DNA of 10,844 nt from Halobacteriales archaeon SW_9_67_24 (lineage in GTDB: Archaea > Halobacteriota > Halobacteria > Halobacteriales > Halococcaceae): contig PXSV01000116.1 in the NCBI GenBank assembly GCA_003022685.1, positions 1-10,844 on the forward strand, read 5' to 3'. A program made the translations under genes and the position numbers. Of this stretch, positions 5,093-10,844 are shown piece after piece. The notes beneath the pieces were generated by a model. The model saw nothing but the letters and a program-made list of their open reading frames with translations. It searched no databases and had not been told where the DNA came from. Numbering within the stretch: the stretch's first letter is position 1; every line of letters starts with the position of its first letter.

Positions 5093-5932
5093 TTACAGCC
5101 AGGGGGCGCGGTCGGGCCCGGCGTCGGGATCAGTGACCGAATCGCGATCCCGATCGGGATCGTCTCGGCGTTCGTCGTCGCTCGCCGGATCGCGATCGCT
5201 CGCCTCACCAGGATCGAACGCAAGCAGCCCCGTGACGACGAGCACCGAGAGGGCAAGCGGCGCGTCGTCGGGGACGAGTCCGAGCACCGAGAGCGCGAGC
5301 ACGCCGAGCGCGACCGCGCTGCCGAACCGGAACCGATCGATGTCGACCGCGGTCCGCAGCCACGGCCCACAGACCGCGACCCCGAGCGCGAACGCCACGC
5401 CCACGCCGGCGGCGAGCGTGCCCTTCACCAACAGCGTCGGATCGGGAACCGTGACGAGCCGTGCGCCGGCGGGATCGAGGCTTGCGAGCGCGCCGAGGCC
5501 GACGATGACTGCCGGCCGCGGGAGGTACTCGCCGACGCGCGCGCTCGCGGTCTTGGCGGCAACCGCGAGGATCACCAGCGCCGCGAACCGCTCGAAGATC
5601 GCGAGATCGAGCAGACTCGCGATCGTGGGGGCGAGCGCGGATTCGATCGCGGCGAGCGCGATCACGACGACGCCGACCCCGAGCGTCGTGCGAGCCTGGG
5701 CGCGCCACGTGCCGTCCATCTCGGCGAGGATCACCGCGACGGTCGCGCTGCCGCCGAACACGAGGAGTCCGACTTCGAGGATGCCAAGCGGGTCGTCAAG
5801 CGCCCCGGCGAGCACGAGGGCCGGGAAGATTCCGTCGACGAGCGGAAGCGCCATCACGGTCGCTAGCAAGCGGGTCGCGCCGCCGACGCGGCCCTCGATC
5901 CGCAGCGCGACCGGGTGCTGTGAGTGGCTCAC
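5093..5932 (-). CDS. Multi-pass membrane protein, DUF5794-like
   Basis: A 279-residue protein with about seven or eight hydrophobic segments, near residues 22-46, 52-70, 83-103, 112-128, 140-151, 167-188, 204-220 and 224-239. A very acidic, soluble tail follows (residues 240-279, rich in Asp and Arg). The N-terminus (SQHPVALRIEGRVGGATRLL) and the repeated small-residue motifs LVDGIFPALVLAGAL and VFGGSATVAVILAEM match, as far as I recall, the haloarchaeal family DUF5794, which has no known function. The start is GTG (reverse complement at 5930-5932). It fits the family N-terminus, and its bases overlap the TGA of an upstream small ORF (GTGA overlap). The acidic tail is variable in composition and may be cytoplasmic. 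It probably forms a unit with the zinc-ribbon gene 32 bases downstream. Confidence 0.88.
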   Translation of the reverse strand: MSHSQHPVALRIEGRVGGATRLLATVMALPLVDGIFPALVLAGALDDPLGILEVGLLVFGGSATVAVILAEMDGTWRAQARTTLGVGVVVIALAAIESALAPTIASLLDLAIFERFAALVILAVAAKTASARVGEYLPRPAVIVGLGALASLDPAGARLVTVPDPTLLVKGTLAAGVGVAFALGVAVCGPWLRTAVDIDRFRFGSAVALGVLALSVLGLVPDDAPLALSVLVVTGLLAFDPGEASDRDPASDDERRDDPDRDRDSVTDPDAGPDRAPWL

Positions 5933-6141
5933 GGGGCGGACTGGCCGTCACCCGTAGCCGACGGGGTGGACGAGTGGTGTGAATCGAGGGTGCTGACAGC
6001 CACTGCCGGCCGCCACGCGTCCGCGATCGGAACCGTCGCCAGGGCGATGAACTTGCGCGTGAGTGTAAAGAGTGTGTGCGCTGCGGAGCCGCTGCTCGCT
6101 CGATCGGCACTGCTCGCGAGGCGTGGACTGGCGACGTCCAT
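5929..6141 (-). CDS. Possible small protein gene overlapping the start of the membrane-protein gene
   Basis: A 70-residue frame starting with ATG at 6139-6141. Three things support it. A TATA-like CTTATTC on the minus strand (6164-6169) lies about 26 bases upstream of this ATG, the usual leaderless spacing here. Its TGA stop overlaps the GTG start of the next gene by the four-base GTGA arrangement typical of translational coupling. Third positions are mostly G or C. Against it, the protein is not acidic and has no recognisable motif beyond one short hydrophobic stretch (FIALATVPIADAW). The opposite strand is open over the same bases. It could instead be a leader region of the membrane-protein transcript. 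Confidence 0.33.
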   Translation of the reverse strand: MDVASPRLASSADRASSGSAAHTLFTLTRKFIALATVPIADAWRPAVAVSTLDSHHSSTPSATGDGQSAP

Positions 6142-6293
6142 ACTCGAACGTGCCGCGAGACGGGAATAAGCGTTCCGTGAGGCGTGGCCACACGCCCCTG
6201 GAGAGGGGGTCACGCACGGCTGTCGGTTGCGACCGATCGCGGTCCGACTCGCGGTCTCGCAACGCTTTTCATGCCGGCCCGGTGACCGTTTAC
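6142..6293. other. Spacer upstream of guaB
   Basis: No credible gene. It holds the minus-strand TATA-like box at 6164-6169 and the guaB promoter near 6265-6270. If the small ORF at 5929-6141 is not real, the whole 5933-6293 spacer between the membrane-protein gene and guaB is gene-free. Confidence 0.5.
6265..6270 (+). promoter_or_regulatory. guaB: TATA-like box for guaB
   Basis: ACGCTTTTC (6262-6270) is centred about 27 bases before the guaB ATG, in the same words and at the same distance as before the enolase-like gene (1928-1936). Confidence 0.55.
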
Positions 6294-7778
6294 ATGGTAA
6301 GCGACAAAGCGGACCCCTTCTCCGAGAAACTCCGCGTTCCGGAAGCGCTGACGTTCGACGACGTGTTGCTCCGGCCGAAGGAGAGTCGCGTCGAACCCGA
6401 CAATGCGGACACCGCCACGCGCGTCTCGACGTCGGTCGAATTGACTGTGCCAGTGCTCTCGGCCGCGATGGACACCGTGACCGAGAGCGAACTCGCGATC
6501 GCGATGGCGCGCCGGGGCGGCCTCGGCGTGCTCCACCGGAACATGGACGTCGAGGAGGTCGTCGACGAAGTCGAGCGCGTCAAGCGCGCCGACGACCTCA
6601 TTATCCGGGAGGTCGTGACCGCCAGTCCCGATCAGACTGTGAGGGCGGTCGACGAGATGATGGACGAGGAGGGCGTCAGCGGCGCACCGGTCGTTGACGA
6701 GGACGGCGAGGTGCTCGGGATCATCTCCGGGACCGACATCCGGCCGTATCTGGAGGTCGGCGACCGCGACCAGGTCCGCGAGGCGATGACCGACGAGGTC
6801 ATCACCGCCCCCGAGGACGTCGACGCGCGTGACGCGCTCGAACTCATGTACGAGCACAAGATCGAGCGCGTCCCGATCGTCGACGACGGGAATCGCTTGA
6901 CGGGGCTGGTGACGATGCAAGGCATCCTCCAGCGCCGCGAGTACGACACCGCCGCACGCGACGCCGAAGGCCGGCTCCGCGCCAGGGTCGCCGTCGGTCC
7001 CTTCGAGACCGAGCGTGCCGTCGCGGTCGACGAGGCCGACACGGACGTGCTGTTCATCGACTGTGCGCACGCGCACAACCGCAACGTGATCGACAGCGCG
7101 CGCGAACTCGCCGCCGGCGTCGAGGCCGACGTCGTGGTCGGAAACGTCGGGACGCGCGAGGCCGCCCAGGAGCTCGTGGAGTTCGCCGACGGGATCAAGG
7201 TCGGCATCGGACCAGGCTCGATCTGCACCACCCGGGTCATCACGGGATCGGGAATGCCCCAGATCACCGCGGTCGCCCAGGTCGCTGACGTCGCCAGCCA
7301 GCACGATATCCCGGTGATCGCCGACGGCGGCATCCGCTACTCGGGCGACGCGATCAAGGCGATCGCGGCGGGGGCTGACGCCGTCATGCTCGGGTCGTAT
7401 TTTGCAGGCACTGACGAAGCGCCTGGACGAGTGGTCACGATGAACGGCAAGCGCTACAAGCAGTATCGCGGGATGGGCTCGGTCGGCGCGATGCAGTCCG
7501 GCGGCGGCGATCGATACTTGAAAGAGGCCGACGAGGACGACGAGATCATCCCGGAGGGTGTCGAGGCCGCGACGCCGTACAAGGGCAGCGTCGAGAACGA
7601 ACTCTTCCAGCTCGTCGGCGGGATGCGAAGCGGGATGGGCTACGTGGGTGCGGGAACCATCCCCGAGTTCAAGCGCCGCGCGGAGTTCGTCCGGGTCTCC
7701 CCGGCGGGCCAGACCGAGGGCCACGCCCACGACGTGGTGATCACCGACGAAGCGCCGAACTACAGTCCCGATAGCTAG
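6294..7778 (+). CDS. guaB: Inosine-5'-monophosphate dehydrogenase
   Basis: Oxidises IMP to XMP with NAD+, the rate-limiting step of guanine nucleotide synthesis. The 494 residues show the full IMPDH plan. Start of the barrel: EALTFDDVLLRPKESRV (17-33). Two CBS domains lie at about 104-215 (RPYLEVGD links them). The barrel resumes with the substrate region FIDCAHAHNRNV (254-265), then the catalytic Cys311 in GIGPGSICTTR, then VIADGGIRYSGD (341-352). The flap includes YRGMGSVGAM (391-400), the Arg407-Tyr408 pair in GGDRYLKEADEDDE, and PEGVEAATPYKG (420-431). All key residues are present. The C-terminus ends in an acidic/His-containing tail seen in haloarchaea. ATG 6294 is chosen for the promoter spacing; the upstream in-frame extension does not resemble IMPDH. 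It is monocistronic as far as can be seen. The AT-rich gene begins 87 bases downstream behind its own promoter. Confidence 0.98.
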   Translation: MVSDKADPFSEKLRVPEALTFDDVLLRPKESRVEPDNADTATRVSTSVELTVPVLSAAMDTVTESELAIAMARRGGLGVLHRNMDVEEVVDEVERVKRADDLIIREVVTASPDQTVRAVDEMMDEEGVSGAPVVDEDGEVLGIISGTDIRPYLEVGDRDQVREAMTDEVITAPEDVDARDALELMYEHKIERVPIVDDGNRLTGLVTMQGILQRREYDTAARDAEGRLRARVAVGPFETERAVAVDEADTDVLFIDCAHAHNRNVIDSARELAAGVEADVVVGNVGTREAAQELVEFADGIKVGIGPGSICTTRVITGSGMPQITAVAQVADVASQHDIPVIADGGIRYSGDAIKAIAAGADAVMLGSYFAGTDEAPGRVVTMNGKRYKQYRGMGSVGAMQSGGGDRYLKEADEDDEIIPEGVEAATPYKGSVENELFQLVGGMRSGMGYVGAGTIPEFKRRAEFVRVSPAGQTEGHAHDVVITDEAPNYSPDS

Positions 7779-7835
7779 CAATTCCAATCTGGTCGTCAGA
7801 TGCCGAAGCAACAGTTATTGATTGCGGATCATCTA

Positions 7836-7843
7836 TTTTATTA
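7836..7843 (+). promoter_or_regulatory. TATA box for the AT-rich membrane-protein gene
   Basis: TTTTATTA is the strongest TATA-like string in the window, centred about 26-27 bases before the ATG at 7866. It predicts a leaderless transcript. Confidence 0.65.
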
Positions 7844-7865
7844 CTGACTAGCGTTTCCACGAACT

Positions 7866-8651
7866 ATGATCGGAAAGAGCGGTTTGCTCTCCATCCTTCA
7901 ATTTGTTGCGGTCCTAATACCTGCATTTGTTGTTCTAATAGAAATCGTCATATCTAGAGACACAGGCGAAAGAATCGAAGTGGGATCATTCAGAGTAGAT
8001 GAGATTAGGCTTCTTGAATACAGTTTGGTATTCCTCATCGTTGGGACAGGGCTAGTACTTTATAGATTGCTATCATTCATCGAAAATCCGTTCACTACGT
8101 ATGGGGTGATATTTGTATTCGGATCAATACCACTCTCCGTAATATCCCTGTGGATCATGAGCAACCGAAGAGAGTATGATGAGTCAGATGATCAAGATAT
8201 ATCCGCGTTCTTCCAGAAAAATGTCGAAAGCACGTTCTACAAAGTGGTTGTGCTCTTTGCGAGCGTTGTCGCACCGATAGTTGCGTTATGGGCGTCATCG
8301 AGAGTCGTGAACAATATGTTGTCTTTTGGTATCTTCTATAATGGCTCTATTTTGTCGCCACACCAATTCGTCTCAATTGGATTCGTTATCTGTGCTGTGA
8401 GGAGCATGTCGACAGTAAGTGACTCATACGAAAATTCAGAGGTAGGGTTTTCACGGTTGCTTGGTGGTTCACTGGGTTCTGGGATTGTAATCGTAATAGT
8501 TTATCTTCTATTCTCAGGCATTCCATACGTGATTGCCATTCTCATTCTCCGATTTGCCAATAACTACCCGTTCATGGACTCTACTAATGTCTTTTTGAAC
8601 ATCCCTTTTGTTTTGGTCAGTGCTTGTCTATTACGCTCTATTGGATTTTGA
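7866..8651 (+). CDS. Hypothetical multi-pass membrane protein, AT-rich and foreign-looking
   Basis: A 261-residue protein that I do not recognise. Hydrophobic segments lie near residues 8-29, 48-69, 79-98, 125-145, 166-178, 204-229 and 242-258. The hydrophilic loop 99-120 is acidic (RREYDESDDQDISAFFQKN). No catalytic or binding motif is visible. Base composition breaks sharply from its neighbours: the first 60 bases of its region are about 45% GC, with many ATA, AGA, TTG and TTA codons, while guaB on one side and the DHH gene on the other are strongly GC-biased. It sits between guaB and the 3' end of tRNA-Lys, a common insertion point, so recent horizontal arrival is likely. It could be a single-gene cargo such as a toxin, immunity or superinfection-type membrane protein, but nothing in the sequence decides this. 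Confidence 0.85.
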   Translation: MIGKSGLLSILQFVAVLIPAFVVLIEIVISRDTGERIEVGSFRVDEIRLLEYSLVFLIVGTGLVLYRLLSFIENPFTTYGVIFVFGSIPLSVISLWIMSNRREYDESDDQDISAFFQKNVESTFYKVVVLFASVVAPIVALWASSRVVNNMLSFGIFYNGSILSPHQFVSIGFVICAVRSMSTVSDSYENSEVGFSRLLGGSLGSGIVIVIVYLLFSGIPYVIAILILRFANNYPFMDSTNVFLNIPFVLVSACLLRSIGF

Positions 8652-8744
8652 TTATTCCCCAAACATCGAATCAGATGAAGAGACACACGAATCGAAGTAA
8701 ATCAAAACGTAGTGCGTTTGTCCACCACCGGCTTGCCGCAGAAG
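8652..8744. other. Spacer between the AT-rich gene and tRNA-Lys
   Basis: The first ~60 bases are still AT-rich like the gene before it, and composition returns to GC-rich near 8720. On the minus strand, CGTTTTGATTT (8700-8710) could end the tRNA-Lys transcript. No gene is seen. Confidence 0.45.
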
Positions 8745-8818
8745 CGGGCCGGGAGGGATTTGAACCCCCGACTGTCTGATTAAGAGTCAGATGCTCTGCC
8801 TAACTGAGCTACCGGCCC
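8745..8818 (-). tRNA. tRNA-Lys (anticodon CTT)
   Basis: A full 74-base cloverleaf without intron: acceptor GGGCCGG/CCGGCCC, D arm GCTC/GAGC, anticodon stem TCTGA/TCAGA with loop CT-CTT-AA, T arm GGGGG-TTCAAAT-CCCTC, discriminator G. CCA is not encoded. Its T arm is identical to that of tRNA-Trp in this window. The A/T patch CAAATAC (8847-8853, GTATTTG on the minus strand), about 32 bases upstream, is the likely promoter. The AT-rich island lies on its 3' side. Confidence 0.97.
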
Positions 8819-8846
8819 TAGTGATCTCGGCTTACTCCGGCCCAGT

Positions 8847-8853
8847 CAAATAC
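8847..8853 (-). promoter_or_regulatory. Likely promoter element of tRNA-Lys
   Basis: GTATTTG on the minus strand lies about 32 bases upstream of the tRNA 5' end. It is the only A/T-rich string at a suitable distance. Confidence 0.45.
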
Positions 8854-8913
8854 GTTTCCTTTGAAGCCGTTTCCGTCCGCACGCGGGGAGCGAGCGGGCG
8901 GAACGAACTGCAG

Positions 8914-8920
8914 GAATAAA
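8914..8920 (+). promoter_or_regulatory. TATA-like box for the TrkA-N/DHH gene
   Basis: GAATAAA in GC-rich DNA, centred 29 bases before the ATG at 8946. It fits a leaderless or nearly leaderless transcript. Confidence 0.55.
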
Positions 8921-8945
8921 GTGCCCCCGCGACGGACCGGAGGTA

Positions 8946-10385
8946 ATGAGCACGGGCATCACGATGGCCTCGATGTCCACGTACGCGATCCTCGGCTGTG
9001 GCAGCGTCGGCTACGCCGTCGCCGAGGAACTCGCCGACGAGGGCAAGGACGTTCTCATCATCGACGCCGACGACGGCCGGGTCGAGGCGCTGCGTGACCA
9101 GGACCTGAACGCACGGACCGCGGACATCGCTGACGAGGAAGTGCCGGAGGCGGTCGCGGATCGGGACGTCCTGTTGATCCTCTCGACCGACATCGAGGCG
9201 AACGAGGCCGCGGTCAAACGCATCCGCGACCGCGGCGATGACCAGTTCGTCGTCGCGCGCGCCTCCGATCCGGTGACCGCCGACGAACTCCGGGAGGCGG
9301 GCGCGGACGCCGTCATCAACCCCTCACAGGTGATTGCCGACGCCGCGCTCCGCGCGCTCGAAACCGGCGAACTCGAACACAAGGCGGGCCAGCTCGCCGA
9401 CGTCATCGACGCCACCGAGTCGAAGCTCGCGATCCTCGCCCACGACAACCCGGGCCCGGACTCGATCGCGAGCGCGGTCGCGCTCCGGGCGATCGCCGAG
9501 GCACGGGGAATCGAAGCGGACATCCTCTACGACGGCGAAATCGGCCACCAGGAGGACCGCGCGTTCGTCAACCTGATTGGGGTCGAACTCCTCGCGCGCG
9601 ACAAGGTCGACTTCGAGAGCTACGACACGCTCGCGCTGGTCGATCACGCCGGCTCGATGGAACGGGAGATCGAGCGGTCGGTCGACGTGTCGATCGATCA
9701 CAACGAACCTGACGCCGACTACGAGGCGTCGTTCAGCGACGTGCGCTCGAACGTCTCCTCGACCTCGACGATTCTGACCAAATACGTCCAGGAGTTCGAT
9801 CTCGGGCTCGACGACACCGTCGCGACCGCGCTGCTGTACGGCATCCGCGCCGAGACGCTCGACTTCAAGCGCGATACGACACCTGCCGATCTGACCGCGG
9901 CCTCGTATCTCTACCCCTTCGCCGACCACGACACCTTAGAACAGGTCGAGTCGCCGTCGATGAGCCCCGAGACGCTCGACGTGCTCGCCGAGGCGATCCG
10001 CAACCGCGAAGTCAGGGGCTCGCATCTCGTCTCGAACGCCGGATTCATTCACGATCGGGACGCGCTCAGCCAAGCCGCCCAGCACCTCCTGAACCTGGAG
10101 GGCGTCACGACGACCGCGGTGTTCGCGATAGACGACGAGCGCATCACCCTGTCGGCGCGCTCGAAGGACATCCGGCTCAACATCAGAAACGTCCTTGAGG
10201 ACGCCTTCGAGGACGTCGGCGAGGCTGTGGGTCACTCGACCGACGCGACCGTCGCCATCCCGCTCGGGATCTTCACCGGGATCGAGACCAGCGACGACAA
10301 CCGCGAGACGCTGCTCCGACTCACCGAGGAGGCGGTCCGAAGGAAGCTGTTCGCCGCGATGGGCGTCGACGAGAACGGGAACTGA
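8946..10385 (+). CDS. Fused TrkA-N (RCK) and DHH-family phosphoesterase
   Basis: 479 residues in two parts. Residues 12-130 form a TrkA-N/RCK Rossmann domain with Gly17-x-Gly19-x-x-Gly22 (ILGCGSVG) and Asp40 closing the second strand (LIIDADD), so NAD(H) or nucleotide binding is expected. Residues ~160-310 form a DHH domain: His166 and Asp172 in AHDNPGPDSIAS, Asp233 in LVDHAGS, and Asp251-His252 in SIDHNEPD. The C-terminal part is DHHA1-like (TLSARSKDIRLNIRNVLEDA, then VGHSTDATVAIPLGIFTG). The family includes NrnA-type enzymes that cut short RNAs and cyclic dinucleotides with Mn2+. The first Asp of the usual PDxD motif is Gly170 here, DHH reads DHN, and the DHHA1 glycine cluster is reduced. 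Activity may therefore differ. ATG 8946 follows the promoter spacing; Met7 and Met10 are alternatives. No membrane segments. It is convergent with the PRC-barrel gene, with 4 bases between stops. Confidence 0.92.
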   Translation: MSTGITMASMSTYAILGCGSVGYAVAEELADEGKDVLIIDADDGRVEALRDQDLNARTADIADEEVPEAVADRDVLLILSTDIEANEAAVKRIRDRGDDQFVVARASDPVTADELREAGADAVINPSQVIADAALRALETGELEHKAGQLADVIDATESKLAILAHDNPGPDSIASAVALRAIAEARGIEADILYDGEIGHQEDRAFVNLIGVELLARDKVDFESYDTLALVDHAGSMEREIERSVDVSIDHNEPDADYEASFSDVRSNVSSTSTILTKYVQEFDLGLDDTVATALLYGIRAETLDFKRDTTPADLTAASYLYPFADHDTLEQVESPSMSPETLDVLAEAIRNREVRGSHLVSNAGFIHDRDALSQAAQHLLNLEGVTTTAVFAIDDERITLSARSKDIRLNIRNVLEDAFEDVGEAVGHSTDATVAIPLGIFTGIETSDDNRETLLRLTEEAVRRKLFAAMGVDENGN

Positions 10386-10389
10386 GTCG

Positions 10390-10686
10390 CTACGCAGTCG
10401 CTTCCGCCTCGCTCTCCTCTTCGGGTTCGCGGAGACGCTCGATGACGTCGTTGACGAGTACGACGTCGCCGACCGATCGGACCCTCCGGAACGGCACGAT
10501 GACGCCCCCGGCGTTGCGCGCCCGCCCGCCGAGTACCTCACGGTTCAGCCCGCCGACCGCGAGCCCTGTGATGAGTTCGGCGTCGAGATCGATCCGGACG
10601 TCCTCGACCTCGCCGACGAACGTCCCCTTGTTCGAGTAGACCTCGCGACCGACGAGCGAGCCGATCTCCGCTGGCGTCGTGTCCAT
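10390..10686 (-). CDS. PRC-barrel domain protein (CdpB-like)
   Basis: A 98-residue protein that is almost entirely one PRC-barrel: SLVGREVYSNKGTFVGEVED (9-28) is the opening strand-loop-strand pattern, VRIDLDAELITGLAVGGLN follows, and GVIVPFRRVRSVGDVVLVND (61-80) closes the barrel. The short acidic tail (EPEEESEAEA) is haloarchaeal style. Small stand-alone PRC-barrel proteins of haloarchaea include CdpB1 and CdpB2, which bind each other and SepF at the division ring in Haloferax volcanii. This protein resembles that group, but I cannot say which paralogue it is from memory. ATG at 10684-10686 has a TATA-like AGTTAA on the minus strand (10711-10716) about 27 bases upstream. It is convergent with the DHH gene. 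Confidence 0.9.
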   Translation of the reverse strand: MDTTPAEIGSLVGREVYSNKGTFVGEVEDVRIDLDAELITGLAVGGLNREVLGGRARNAGGVIVPFRRVRSVGDVVLVNDVIERLREPEEESEAEATA

Positions 10687-10710
10687 ACCCGGCCATACGC
10701 CGATGGGGAC

Positions 10711-10716
10711 TTAACT
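10711..10716 (-). promoter_or_regulatory. TATA-like box for the PRC-barrel gene
   Basis: AGTTAA on the minus strand is centred about 27 bases upstream of the ATG, again the leaderless arrangement. Confidence 0.55.
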
Positions 10717-10740
10717 GTTGGCGGAATCTACGCCGGCGGT

Positions 10741-10844
10741 GTTCAGATAAGCGACGCTGACCGAGAAAACCACACGGGTGGGACTGAAAGGGGCGACCGG
10801 CTCAGGGAACCCGGACGACGTAAGAACCGCAGGGAGCGAACGAA
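10741..10844 (+). other. Gene-free right edge with a haloarchaeal intergenic motif
   Basis: The stretch has GAGAAAACC followed by CACACGGGTGGGACTGAAAG and a purine-rich run ending GGGAGCGAACGAA at the window edge. I recall such GTGGGACTGAAAG strings as recurrent in haloarchaeal spacers, and the tail of the motif looks like the 3' half of haloarchaeal CRISPR repeats (GTGGGATTGAAAC type). There is only one copy here. No gene is called. Confidence 0.35.

Noticed and set aside
4552..5370. 272-codon minus-strand frame over tRNA-Trp
   Set aside because: It runs through an intron-containing tRNA and out of frame through two real genes.
5924..6169. 81-codon plus-strand frame upstream of guaB
   Set aside because: It is Arg/Ala-rich and not acidic, has no promoter at the usual distance and overlaps the start of the DUF5794-like gene. 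The opposite-strand frame has better support.
6072..6293. Upstream extension of guaB from an earlier start
   Set aside because: The added residues do not resemble IMPDH, and the promoter lies inside that stretch, 27 bases before ATG 6294.
6210..7811. Long open frame on the strand opposite guaB
   Set aside because: It lies wholly antisense to a certain IMP dehydrogenase gene. Long antisense frames are expected in GC-rich DNA with strong third-position bias.
8939..8944. GGAGGT as a ribosome binding site for the TrkA-N/DHH gene
   Set aside because: It ends one base before ATG 8946 and is about 20 bases before the next in-frame ATG, so no start has proper spacing. The TATA-like box suggests a leaderless message.
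10741..10844. CRISPR array at the right edge
   Set aside because: Only one partial repeat-like string is present, with no second repeat or spacer inside the window.

Overview
The window reads as chromosomal DNA of a haloarchaeon (class Halobacteria; a Halococcus-like genome would fit, but genus is not decided here). The reasons are high GC with strong G/C third-position bias, very acidic proteins, TATA-like boxes about 26-27 bases upstream of start codons (leaderless transcripts), an archaeal-type HMG-CoA synthase, and an intron-containing tRNA-Trp with a bulge-helix-bulge splice motif.

Layout. 2-397: C-terminal part of an unrecognised gene (+). 479-1813: hmgB, HMG-CoA synthase (-), first committed part of the mevalonate route to archaeal lipids, divergent from 1960-3012, an enolase-superfamily protein (+). 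3053-3475: universal stress protein (-), divergent from 3605-4030, a short transposase-like HTH protein (+). 4031-4610 has no credible gene but is crowded with inverted repeats and carries a second copy of the 3' end of tRNA-Trp. 4611-4789: tRNA-Trp(CCA) (-) whose 105-base intron is a box C/D methylation guide. 4833-5060 and 5093-5932: a small zinc-ribbon protein (DUF5795-like) and a membrane protein (DUF5794-like), a minus-strand pair, possibly preceded by a small translationally coupled ORF (5929-6141). 6294-7778: guaB, IMP dehydrogenase (+). 7866-8651: an AT-rich, foreign-looking membrane protein gene (+) lying against the 3' side of tRNA-Lys(CTT) (8745-8818, -). 8946-10385: a fused TrkA-N/DHH phosphoesterase (+), convergent with 10390-10686, a PRC-barrel protein (-) of the CdpB type. 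10741-10844 has no gene and carries a familiar-looking haloarchaeal intergenic motif.

Most of the window is housekeeping core: lipid precursor synthesis, guanine nucleotide synthesis, two tRNAs and a likely cell-division PRC-barrel protein. The parts that ask for a second look are the tRNA-Trp guide intron, where both kink-turns show a matched U-to-C change; the hairpin-rich stretch with two related palindromes and a tRNA-tail duplication; the AT-rich insert beside tRNA-Lys; a perfect 18-base palindrome upstream of hmgB; and altered active-site motifs in the DHH protein. I see no CRISPR array, no complete insertion sequence and no recognisable defence system.
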